Shown here: positions 1-7,581 of the stretch, in pieces | Position numbering within the stretch: position 1 is the stretch's first letter | How the letters are laid out: each line of letters begins with the position of its first letter | Assembly: GCA_910577495.1 (NCBI GenBank) | Contig: CAJTML010000009.1 | Location: 1-31,004 of the forward strand | Reading direction: 5' to 3' | Origin: an uncultured Eggerthellaceae bacterium | GTDB taxonomy: Bacteria; Actinomycetota; Coriobacteriia; Coriobacteriales; Eggerthellaceae | Length of the DNA: 31,004 bases | Notes under the pieces: model-generated | The model's input: the letters and a program-made list of their open reading frames with translations, nothing else | What the model was told of the DNA's origin: nothing | Database searches by the model: none | Made by a program: the position numbers and the translations under genes

Positions 1-2169
1 GTTGTCAACTTCTTTGCCGAAGCCGCCGCCACCGCTGGGGTTGTTGGTGATGGTGGGAAGTTCGCCATCTGCGGGGCGATTACCCAGACCCTCAGGTACG
101 GTTGCTTGGAAGCGAATTGAAGTTGATTGGCCGCCATAGACTGAGCCAACCACCTTTGAGAGCGTTTGCGCATTAAAGGCGTATTCGCCCGTCTTCAGGT
201 CCGTCCACTCCAGGCTCTCCCAGTCAAAGTCCTGATAGAACGCGTTGCTGGTCAGCGTGGTGTCGCCTTCAGGGGTGGCGTAGTTTGCAGCAAGCTCAAC
301 TGACGAAGCGTCAAAGATAAGCTTGTCGTCAATCACGTCCTTGAGCTCGGCTGCCTGCCAAGACGAACCTGGCGTGAGATTTAAGCCCGAAACAGTGTAT
401 TCAATGGTGTCGCCCGGGCGCGGCGGCGTCAATGCACGCAGGTTAAGTGTCTCCGCGTCAGTGTCTTGGGCAAGGATGCCCGCTTGCACAAACGGTACGA
501 GCAGCTCATCAAAGAGCGCGCTTTGCGTCGTAGGGGCACTTTCAAGGGCTGTCAGATTCTTCCACAACAGGCGAATTTGCACTTGCGGGCGAAGCGACGG
601 ATCGGGTGTGATGTTGACCGTCAGCTCGCGATGCTGGCCAGTGTAGAGTGCGTTTGCGGGCTGATCCATGGTGATGACGCAGGTGCCGCAGCTAAAGACG
701 TTGATCTTCACGTTGCCGTTTTCGTCATACACCGGATTGCCGTTCTCATCGCGCACGATGTCGGCAACGGCCGGGTTGGATGAGGTGTAGGTCACCGGCG
801 CGGCTGACGTTGAGGTGAAACTCATATTAAAGAAGTCTTGCGTAGCGGCGTCGCCGTGGAAGTCGGCATAGGTACCCGTGACCGTCTTAGAGTCCGTGTC
901 ATACTTCAGGTCTGCTGGGCCTTCAACTTCAATTTTGTCGGTCGGAGCAACCGGTACGATGAAGGTGTCTTCAGAGTCAGCATTGTCGGGATTCGCCTCA
1001 ACACCTTGGATGTAGTTTTTGTCCGCAATGTATTCCAGCGAGATTGTGTGTACGGTGCCGTCCGCTGTGGTGGTGCCTGCCTCAAGCAGCTTGTTGTCAA
1101 GGCGCGTGGGGTCAAGGTAATACACCACTTTAGTGGTAGCACGACCGCTCGGAGCAGACGCTGCAGGAATTGTCTCAAAGGTTGAATAATCAGAAGTCTC
1201 AATAAACTCCTTGGTCAGCGGAATGGGCTCTCCAACGGGCTGGCCATCCAAGGTGACCTGGACAGAACCGGTTGGTGCCGCACAGGTGGCCGCGGTGCTC
1301 TTGGCAGCATGAATGCTAAAGTCAAGGCGAATGCGGTTACCTGGATCGGGAGAGTCTTTGGTGGTTGGCGTCCACGTGCCATCATCTGCCAGTGTGCCAT
1401 ATTGTGTGGAGGCAATATCTAAGATGGCCGGAACGCGGCGAACTTCAGCCCAGCCGATAATACGATGTCCCCAATAGTTGTTGGAGAACGGCGGGGTTTC
1501 AGAATATTCGCGCGAAACAATTTCAAACTTGAAAACGCCTGAGTCGGCAGGCATCTTGCCTTCGCGAATGACTTCGCTACCAGGCAGGGGAGCAGCATCT
1601 CCGCGCTTGGCATATTGCTGATAGCTCACTTCAAGCTTGGTGGGATCCTTGAGCAGTTTGCCCTGCTCCTCAAATTTAGAGGTGTCAAGCGGGTTGTCTG
1701 CTGAGACAGTGAACATCTCAAAGGGCAAGCCGTCGTAGTCTTTTGAAAGACCAGCGAAGTATTCCTGCTGATCAGCGGGAAGTTTGTCGATATCAATGTT
1801 GATGTAGCGCTTCAAAAGCGAGCCCTGTGAGCCACCCACTTCTTCGACATACATCGGCTCAGGGTTGTGCTCTACGCCATTTTCGTCGCGATAACCAAAA
1901 GTAACAGTAACGTTTTTGCCGGTTGCGGTGTTGGGCAGCCACAGGTAGAGCTGACCATCATGTAGATAGGAGGGAGCGCCGTAGTTTTGCACCTGTTTGT
2001 CAATCTCAAGCTGCCACTTGGTGATGGGCACCGTTGAGTTTTCGTCCTCGTCAAATTCAGAGCTCAGGTCAATGGTGAGCATCTGTACTTTGTCCTCGTC
2101 GGGCAAATACTTGCGGTTAGCCTCAACCGGATCGTTGGGGTCTCCGCCGGCCACCCTGATTACATCGTC
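1..2169 (-). pseudogene. 3' part of interrupted surface adhesin (open frame after the TAG; continues beyond window)
   Basis: This is the direct in-frame continuation of the secreted protein that ends at the TAG at 2170-2172. Reading on in the same frame gives 723 sense codons to the window edge with no further stop. It begins DDVIRVAGGDPNDP and ends at base 1 in phase. The protein is acidic and Thr/Ser-rich like a cell-surface protein. A segment around 1210-1290 (TGSVQVTLDGQPVG) looks like a bacterial Ig-like strand pattern. The segment at about 1-420 (PGDTIEYTVSGLNLTPG, then LKDVIDDKLIFD) resembles the DUF11 or isopeptide-forming repeat of fimbrial proteins. No LPXTG-type anchor is visible, because the end lies outside the window. 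It has no start of its own with a convincing ribosome site, so I treat it as the orphaned C-terminal part of the same gene unless the TAG is read through or is a sequence error. Confidence 0.75.
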
Positions 2170-3636
2170 CTAGCTCTCAATGCCGGTGGTGTTAAAGGCG
2201 GTGTCGCCAATACCCTGAAACATTGGTTGCTTTTGGCCAGTCGTGCGGTTTTGTACGAACACCGAACCGCCCGTTACGATGGTGTAGCCCAAACGAGCGC
2301 CGATAGAATACAGCCACGGATTATTGATATTGGGGTCAGCTTCGGTAATCATCGTGCCGCCCGTGATGCGCACGAGGTGGTTTTTATTGGAGGCAGGGCC
2401 GTGTCCGCAGCTCTGTCCAAAAGCGTTGCCGTGACCGCCACTTTTAGCGAATACATAACCACCATTTAAGGTAATGTCACCTGCAACGGTGTGATAATGA
2501 CGCGATCCGGGAGATTGCACGTTACCGGTCTGGAATTCAGCGGTAAAGGAGTCGAAGAAGCCATAGCCCTGGTCGTTTGCCTTGCCAGTAGGAATATCAA
2601 TGGCGTCAGCTTTTGCCGTGCAGGACATATTGCCGCTTCCTTCGTAGTAGCCAAGGCCTGAACCAATGCCAGAACCACAATAGCCGGCCTGTGCAACTAC
2701 TTTGCCGCCGTTGATGGTGATCGTGGTACCCGAACCACCTGCACCGCCGCCGATGCCTGCGCCATTTGAATAGCTCAAGTTGCCGCTTGAAGATGAGGTT
2801 GAGGTGATGTCGCCACCGTTAATGATGATGGTGCCACCATTTTCTTTCGGGCCGCCACCAATGCCAGCGGATTGCCCCCAGCCTTGCGCAATAAGCACGC
2901 CGCGGTTTGTGGAGTCCATGTTGGTAATAGGATCTCCCGCTTTTAAGGTCTGGCCACCAATGAGGGTGACGTCTTCGCCAATCATGCCATTTTTGGGCGT
3001 GACAATCTGATTGTTGGTATCAAGGTTGCGAATGGAGTCGTCAATGACCAGCACTGATCCCCAGCCGCAGCGAATGCCTGGCCAACCATCGTTATTGGCC
3101 GTGGTGTTTTTAAGTGTGTTGGTGGTGCCGTCAGCCAACGTCAGATGCAACATGGTTTTGTTCTTGATCTGGTTGGCATTGACAACCTTCACGCCATCTC
3201 TGTCTTCGTCAGAGTTGGTGATCATGTTGATGGGGGAGCTGGTCGCGCTTTCAATGGTCACGCCAGCCAGCGTTAAGTCTGCTTTAATGCCCGCATCAAT
3301 TTGAATGGTCTGGGAGGTGGTTGTTTTGCCTTCCGCCATCTTGATGGTCATGGGCTTGTTTGACGTGATATGCAGCACGTTGTTTGTGATGACATAGTCA
3401 CTGTAGACCGTTCCGCCTAAGAGGGCGAAATCCCCAACGTTTGTCCATTGCCCATCGGCGGGACCTACGATCTCTGCTTGGGGAGCTGCCGCCGATGAGG
3501 CGACTTCCTCCACGGGGACTGCCGCCGCGTTTTCTTGCTCGGTAGCAATGGCTGCAGTAGGTATCATCAACCCACTGGCCAAAACACCCGCAAGAACCAC
3601 GCGGAGGAGCTTGTGCGTTGTGGCATGTTTCTTCAT
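2170..3636 (-). CDS. Secreted glycine-rich beta-helix/carbohydrate-binding-like surface protein, N-terminal part ended by a premature TAG
   Basis: The product is 488 aa. The chosen start is the ATG at 3636, because GAGGAG at 3645-3650 lies 8 nt upstream. A GTG at 3645 is possible but overlaps that site. The N-terminus (MKKHATTHKLLRVV, then a hydrophobic stretch ending AAIATEQ) is a Sec signal peptide with likely cleavage after AIA. The middle holds repeats of the type GAGIGGG and ITINGGKV, spaced like turns of a parallel beta-helix. This is the pattern of large 'carbohydrate-binding domain-containing' surface proteins of Gram-positive gut and oral bacteria. The frame closes at TAG (GIES-stop), but the coding pattern continues unbroken beyond it for 723 codons, so the original protein exceeded 1200 aa. 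The secreted fragment would lack any wall anchor. Role in adhesion is inferred. A strong promoter lies upstream at 3757-3785. Confidence 0.8.
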   Translation of the reverse strand: MKKHATTHKLLRVVLAGVLASGLMIPTAAIATEQENAAAVPVEEVASSAAAPQAEIVGPADGQWTNVGDFALLGGTVYSDYVITNNVLHITSNKPMTIKMAEGKTTTSQTIQIDAGIKADLTLAGVTIESATSSPINMITNSDEDRDGVKVVNANQIKNKTMLHLTLADGTTNTLKNTTANNDGWPGIRCGWGSVLVIDDSIRNLDTNNQIVTPKNGMIGEDVTLIGGQTLKAGDPITNMDSTNRGVLIAQGWGQSAGIGGGPKENGGTIIINGGDITSTSSSSGNLSYSNGAGIGGGAGGSGTTITINGGKVVAQAGYCGSGIGSGLGYYEGSGNMSCTAKADAIDIPTGKANDQGYGFFDSFTAEFQTGNVQSPGSRHYHTVAGDITLNGGYVFAKSGGHGNAFGQSCGHGPASNKNHLVRITGGTMITEADPNINNPWLYSIGARLGYTIVTGGSVFVQNRTTGQKQPMFQGIGDTAFNTTGIES

Positions 3637-3756
3637 GGTTTGCACTCCTCATTTCCGCTGATCAGATGCATGAGGAAGCAAGGTTTGGTGTGACACCATT
3701 CGCCCCTAGACCCCCGTCACGCAATCGGCACCAAAACGTTACTAAACTGATGCTGA

Positions 3757-3785
3757 ATTATACCCTGAATCGGGTTGAGAGCCAA
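3757..3785 (-). promoter_or_regulatory. Sigma-70-type promoter of the surface protein gene
   Basis: On the minus strand, TTGGCT (3785-3780) is followed by a 17-bp spacer and a perfect TATAAT (3762-3757). Transcription would start near 3750, giving a leader of about 115 nt. It is the best-matching promoter I found in the window. Confidence 0.75.
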
Positions 3786-3808
3786 TGGTAAAAGTGCTGA
3801 TTAGGGGC

Positions 3809-3846
3809 GAAAAAAGAGGCGACGCCATATTTGTGGCATCGCCTCT
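3809..3846 (-). terminator. Rho-independent terminator after the CoA-transferase gene
   Basis: On the minus strand, AGAGGCGA and GCCA (with one mismatch between them) pair with TGGC and TCGCCTCT around a 6-nt loop. A run of T follows (A run at 3810-3815 on plus). It lies about 55 bp after the stop at 3901 and separates this gene from the adhesin promoter. Confidence 0.85.
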
Positions 3847-3900
3847 GGTAGCTGATCGCGCTTTATTTCGCGAACGCATGCTGATATCGGTGAGAAGCTA

Positions 3901-5235
3901 CTACTTCTTGATAACCTGAACAGCGGGGTTGTGCGGGGTCTGCGGTTGTTGCAGCGTGCCGTCTTGTTCCATTGCGGCAATCTGCTCAGCCGTGTAGCCC
4001 AAGCCCTCAAGGATCTCAGCGTTGTTTTCGCCCAAGTCAGGAGCACGCTTGTAATCAGGCGTGAAGTTTGACATGGTAAACGGCAAGCCGATGGTCTTGA
4101 ACTTACCACGTGCGCCGCCCTGGTCAATCTCGGGGATGGTGCCGTCAGAGAGCAGCTCAGGATCGTTTTCAATCTCGTACCAGTCGCACACCGGACCCAC
4201 CGGAACGCCTGCAGCACCCAGCTTGTCGGTCAGCTCATACTTGTCGTAGAGCTTGGTGTACTCCTCAATCATCGGGTAGAGCTCCTGCTTGTGCAGCTGA
4301 CGATTCTGCCACGGCGTGAACTTCGGATCGGTTGCCAGCTCAGGTTTGCCAATAGCATTGCAGAGTGCCTCAAAGCCCTTTTGAGAGTTCTGGATAACAA
4401 TGTAGACGTATGCGTTGGGGTCAGTCTCCCAGCCCTTAGCCTTGTACGTCCAGCCGATAACCTGGCCACCCTCGGTGTTCTCAGCACGAGGAATTGCTTT
4501 GCCCCAGTTGAAGTCAGGATAGACCTCGTAGTGCGGCAGTGCGCCTAGGTTGTCAAGCATGATCTGGTCACGCAATTTAATGCGGCACAGGTTCAAAACA
4601 GCGTTGCGCATGGACTGATAGACATAGCAGCCTTCGCCGGTGTGTTGACGCTGCACCAAAGCAGACAGAATGCCGATGGTCAGATGCATACCGGTGTTAG
4701 AGTCACCCAAAGCAGCACCTGACTGAGTCGGAACGTTGAAGTCGCCTTCGTTCCAGCCAGTGGTAGAAGCAGCGCCGCCAGCAGATTGTGCAACCGGCTC
4801 AAATGCCTTTACGTGTGCGAAACGAGATCCCTGGTTGAAGCCCTTCAGCGATGCCATGATCAGTTTCGGATTGAGCTTGTGTACTTCTTCCCAGCCAAAG
4901 CCCATCTTCTCAACGTCGCCCGGTCCGATGTTTTCTACGAACACGTCTGCTTCTTGCAGAAGCTTGGTCATGATGGCTTTGCCCTCGTCGGTCTTGCAGT
5001 TAAGCGTTAATGATTTCTTGTTAGCGTTTAACTGTAGGTAGTACACACTCCATGAGTCTGCAATGTCAAGCAGTTCGCTACGAGTAGGGTCGCCACCGCC
5101 CGGACGCTCAATCTTGATAACCTCAGCGCCCATCCAGGCCAAAAGTTGCGTACATGAAGGACCGGATTGGACCTCGGTCCAGTCAATAACTTTAATGCCA
5201 GCCAAAGGAGCAGTTGATGTTGTTTCTGCGGCCAT
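3901..5235 (-). CDS. frc: CaiB/BaiF class III CoA-transferase, probably formyl-CoA:oxalate CoA-transferase
   Basis: The product is 444 aa. GGAGGT lies 5 nt before the ATG at 5235. It belongs to the class III CoA-transferases, which move CoA between carboxylic acids through an aspartyl-CoA intermediate. The match is closest to formyl-CoA transferase (Frc), which makes oxalyl-CoA from oxalate and formyl-CoA. Shared patterns are VQSGPSCTQ (residues 22-30), GALGDSN-like SGAALGDSNTGMH with the expected nucleophile Asp178, LNLCRIKLRDQ, and KGWETDPNAYVY. The glycine loop that gates the Frc active site is shorter here (EGGQVIGW), so a different acid substrate is possible. The usual partner, oxalyl-CoA decarboxylase (oxc), is not in the window. 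It is a monocistronic unit with a strong terminator at 3809-3846. The family is certain; the substrate is inferred. Confidence 0.85.
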   Translation of the reverse strand: MAAETTSTAPLAGIKVIDWTEVQSGPSCTQLLAWMGAEVIKIERPGGGDPTRSELLDIADSWSVYYLQLNANKKSLTLNCKTDEGKAIMTKLLQEADVFVENIGPGDVEKMGFGWEEVHKLNPKLIMASLKGFNQGSRFAHVKAFEPVAQSAGGAASTTGWNEGDFNVPTQSGAALGDSNTGMHLTIGILSALVQRQHTGEGCYVYQSMRNAVLNLCRIKLRDQIMLDNLGALPHYEVYPDFNWGKAIPRAENTEGGQVIGWTYKAKGWETDPNAYVYIVIQNSQKGFEALCNAIGKPELATDPKFTPWQNRQLHKQELYPMIEEYTKLYDKYELTDKLGAAGVPVGPVCDWYEIENDPELLSDGTIPEIDQGGARGKFKTIGLPFTMSNFTPDYKRAPDLGENNAEILEGLGYTAEQIAAMEQDGTLQQPQTPHNPAVQVIKK

Positions 5236-5274
5236 TGCGCACCTCCAAATAGTTGATTTCGTAACAATAACCGC

Positions 5275-5303
5275 TTCTTATCTTAGGGGAGGTGTTCTGC
5301 CAA
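5275..5303 (-). promoter_or_regulatory. Possible promoter of the CoA-transferase gene
   Basis: On the minus strand, TTGGCA (5303-5298) is followed by 17 bp and TAAGAA (5280-5275). The -35 matches consensus at 5 of 6 and the -10 at only 3 of 6, so this is tentative. Confidence 0.35.
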
Positions 5304-5378
5304 GCATGGGGCATATGCATCTTGAAAACGCGATGTAAGCGCAAAGGTATCGTTTTGTTGATTTACTGAGTTGATTGC

Positions 5379-6005
5379 TTAGCGAATTCGCTCGTTGGCG
5401 TGCGCAATGAGTTGAGCAACCTGGTCTTGATGGCAAAGGATATACTCATCAAGCGCTACGGGAGGTGTGGGGTGCGGTGTGCACTCGTTGAGTGGCTTGA
5501 CAAGCCAGGCAACATCTCGCCATGCGCCACAGGTAAATCCTGCAGTGCGCTGGGTGCCCATATGGCTAAACCCGCGCGAATCGTGAAGCTTTTCGCTTGC
5601 AGCATTTGGCAGTGTGACCAGCGCATATGCTGTCGTATAGCCCTGAAGGCGCAAAATCTCAAGCAGCGCGTCATAGAGAATGCCGCCCAGACCGCGCCCA
5701 CATGCATCAGCATCAAGATAGATGGAAGTCTCGGCGTTCCACTGGTACGCTTCGCGTTCGTGTTGGGGGTGGGCATACGCGTAGCCAAGCAGGTGCCCGC
5801 CTTCGCCCTGTTCTATTACGAGCCAGGGAAATTGCCTGCGGGTTGCCTCAAAGCGCTGGCGAAAATCAGCAGGCGTCACTTCGCCCTCATCAAAGGTAAT
5901 AGGCGTTGCTACATACGGTGCGTAAATGCGAGCAATCTCATCCATATCGGCAAGGGTGGCGAAGCGGATGAGCGGGCGTGAGTTGTTTGAGTGAGGGGTA
6001 GTCAT
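5379..6005 (-). CDS. GNAT-family N-acetyltransferase (phosphinothricin acetyltransferase-like)
   Basis: The product is 208 aa. The ATG at 6005 has AAGGA 8 nt upstream. The fold is a GNAT acetyltransferase that uses acetyl-CoA. Seen in order: IRFATLADMDEIARIYAPYV (first strand and helix), TPITFDEGEVTPADF (typical of the PAT/Bar/YwnH subgroup), LGYAYAHP, SIYLDADACGRGLGGILYDAL (the acetyl-CoA pyrophosphate loop, motif A), and ALVTLPNAASEKLHDSRGF (motif B). The last 35 or so residues after WLVKPL are extra compared with typical PAT proteins of about 170 aa. PAT-like enzymes acetylate small amino compounds such as methionine sulfoximine analogues or methionine sulfone. The natural substrate here is unknown. 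It lies 143 bp upstream of the CoA-transferase gene, and co-transcription is possible but not shown. Confidence 0.8.
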   Translation of the reverse strand: MTTPHSNNSRPLIRFATLADMDEIARIYAPYVATPITFDEGEVTPADFRQRFEATRRQFPWLVIEQGEGGHLLGYAYAHPQHEREAYQWNAETSIYLDADACGRGLGGILYDALLEILRLQGYTTAYALVTLPNAASEKLHDSRGFSHMGTQRTAGFTCGAWRDVAWLVKPLNECTPHPTPPVALDEYILCHQDQVAQLIAHANERIR

Positions 6006-6110
6006 GCGTGCAATCCTTGTAATAAAGCTAATGTGTCAGTAAGTGTAGCGTAAAGTTGTTAATTGAGGTGGTTTGTCCAATTAAGGGAGCTTCGTGTGTG
6101 GTAAATGCGC

Positions 6111-6116
6111 TATACT
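6111..6116 (+). promoter_or_regulatory. -10 element of the pheST T-box transcript
   Basis: TATACT at 6111-6116 sits just upstream of T-box stem I, with a predicted start near 6123. No good -35 is visible at 16-18 bp, so strength cannot be judged. Confidence 0.5.
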
Positions 6117-6123
6117 TTCGCCT

Positions 6124-6430
6124 TACATGCAAAGACGAAGACAGTACTTGTGCCAAAGCGTGTTTTACAGAGACGGATTTTATAAGCTGAAAGAATCCGA
6201 ACACGTTAACAAGTAATTCCCTTCTGAGCAGCATCTCTGAACGCGGATGCGCGCCGCCCAAGCGCGGTGTGCAAGATGATTAGTAAAAGATGCCGGGTGC
6301 TTCCGTTAGAGAGCCAATGAAGTGGATGATGACATCATCAACCAAGGTGGTACCGCGAGAGTCTCTCCCGTCCTTGGAGTTGTACAGGTAATAATGCCTG
6401 CATCTCACAAGAGGGAGCGGCTCTTTTTTT
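6124..6430 (+). ncRNA. T-box leader (tRNA-Phe-sensing riboswitch) of pheST
   Basis: The leader senses uncharged tRNA-Phe and lets transcription continue into pheST. Stem I base: GAAG (6137-6140) pairs with CTTC (6221-6224), and CTTGT pairs with ACAAG (6209-6213). Between them is a specifier loop with AGTA on the 5' side and the Phe codon TTC at 6217-6219 on the 3' side. GATGAT/ATCATC at about 6325-6339 forms a small stem III. The conserved T-box AAGGTGGTACCGCG is at 6344-6357. Its TGGT (6348-6351) would pair with the tRNA ACCA end. The antiterminator stem is CCAAGG (6342-6347) with CCTTGG (6372-6377). The competing terminator is listed separately. The order of elements and the specifier both fit phenylalanine. 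The 6006-6507 interval holds no protein gene. Confidence 0.93.
6358..6430 (+). terminator. Conditional terminator of the T-box leader
   Basis: AGAGTCTCTCCC (6358-6369) pairs with GGGAGCGGCTCT (6413-6424), with one mismatch, and runs into TTTTTTT. Its 5' arm lies inside the antiterminator, so the two structures exclude each other as expected. Confidence 0.9.
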
Positions 6431-6507
6431 GTGGGACGTGCAGGCCTGGGTAGTGCAGTTTTGTGCGCCGCGTGCGCGCAAAGTGCGAAAGAAGAAAGGC
6501 TAAAAGC

Positions 6508-7569
6508 ATGGCACTGGCTGATGAGTTGTGCGCATTGCAGGCAGACACGCTTGCCGGCATTGAAGCGGCTGCCGACACCGCCGCGCTTGATCAGGTGCGC
6601 ATTAGCGTGCTTGGCAAGTCGGGTTCGCTGACGGCGTATCTGCGCAATATGGGGCAGATCCCCAAAGAAGAGCGCGCTGAGGTGGGCAAGACCTTAAATA
6701 CGGTTCGCCAAACTATTGAACAAGCACTTGAGACGCGCAAAAGTGCGCTGGCGGCAGCTGAGCTTGAGGCTGCCATTGACGCGGCTGCGGTGGACGTGAC
6801 GCTGCCGGGTCGCTCGCAGCAGATGGGCACGCGCCACCTGATCAATCGCATTACCGATGAGATTTCTGAGGTCTTTTTGGGACTGGGCTATTCAGTTGCC
6901 ACCGGTCCTGAGGTTGAGACCGACTACTACAACTTTGAGGCGCTCAATGCGCCGGCGGATCATCCGTCGCGCTCTATGCAAGACACGTTTTATGTGCATG
7001 ACCTTTCGGGGGATGCGTCTGCGGTGCGCGGAGAGTCTGACGTGTTGTTGCGCACGCAAACCTCCGGTGTGCAGGTGCATGCCATGGAGGAGCAAGAGCC
7101 GCCCATTTATGTGATTGCGCCTGGTAAGGTGTATCGTCGCGACGTGGCCGACCCTTCGCACTTACCGCAGTTTACCCAGATTGAGGGCTTGGTGGTGGAT
7201 AAGGGTATCACCTTTGGTGACCTGAAAGGCACGCTGGACTTTTTCTGCAAGCAGATGTTTGGCCCAGACCGCAAAACGCGTTTCCGCGCGCACTATTTCC
7301 CGTTTACGGAGCCCTCGGCTGAGGTGGACGTGAGCTGCGGCATTTGCCATGGCGAAGGATGTCGTTTCTGCAAAGGCACCGGCTGGCTTGAGATTTTGGG
7401 CTGCGGCATGGTGGACCCGAACGTGCTTCGCTATTCCGGTATTGACCCAGAGGTGTATTCGGGCTTCGCCTTTGGCGTTGGCGTTGAGCGCGTGGCATGC
7501 CTGAAATATAACGTACCCGACTTGCGTATGCTGCTTGAAGGCGACATGCGTTTCTTGCGACAGTTCTAA
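6508..7569 (+). CDS. pheS: Phenylalanine-tRNA ligase alpha subunit
   Basis: The product is 353 aa with the start at ATG 6508 (MALADELCALQ). AGAAAGG lies 8 nt upstream. The longer frame from GTG 6463 has no ribosome site and adds an arginine-rich stretch not expected in the family. PheS is the catalytic alpha chain of the (alpha-beta)2 enzyme that charges tRNA-Phe. Seen: an N-terminal coiled-coil arm (about residues 1-85); motif 2 near GKVYRRDVADPSHLPQFTQ; FRAHYFPFTEPSAEVDV; the Cys-rich CGICHGEGCRFC followed by GTGWLEILGCGMV; and motif 3, FGVGVERVACL, near the C-terminus. It is followed 12 bp later by pheT and controlled by the upstream T-box leader. Confidence 0.97.
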   Translation: MALADELCALQADTLAGIEAAADTAALDQVRISVLGKSGSLTAYLRNMGQIPKEERAEVGKTLNTVRQTIEQALETRKSALAAAELEAAIDAAAVDVTLPGRSQQMGTRHLINRITDEISEVFLGLGYSVATGPEVETDYYNFEALNAPADHPSRSMQDTFYVHDLSGDASAVRGESDVLLRTQTSGVQVHAMEEQEPPIYVIAPGKVYRRDVADPSHLPQFTQIEGLVVDKGITFGDLKGTLDFFCKQMFGPDRKTRFRAHYFPFTEPSAEVDVSCGICHGEGCRFCKGTGWLEILGCGMVDPNVLRYSGIDPEVYSGFAFGVGVERVACLKYNVPDLRMLLEGDMRFLRQF

Positions 7570-7581
7570 AGGAGACCATGT

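Noticed and set aside
2170..2172. TAG as a programmed recoding codon (pyrrolysine or selenocysteine)
   Set aside because: Selenocysteine uses TGA, and pyrrolysine is found mainly in methylamine enzymes; no recoding hairpin is evident just downstream. A nonsense mutation or sequence error is simpler.
5400..5981. Plus-strand frame of 193 codons opposite the GNAT gene
   Set aside because: The GNAT protein on the minus strand has clear family motifs and a ribosome site; the opposite frame has neither.
6028..6261. Minus-strand 77-codon frame in the pheST leader region
   Set aside because: It runs antisense through T-box stem I, which fully explains the conservation-like structure there.
6463..6507. 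Longer pheS frame starting at GTG 6463
   Set aside because: It has no ribosome site, adds an Arg-rich stretch not expected in PheS, and lies just after the T-box terminator; ATG 6508 has AGAAAGG at good spacing.
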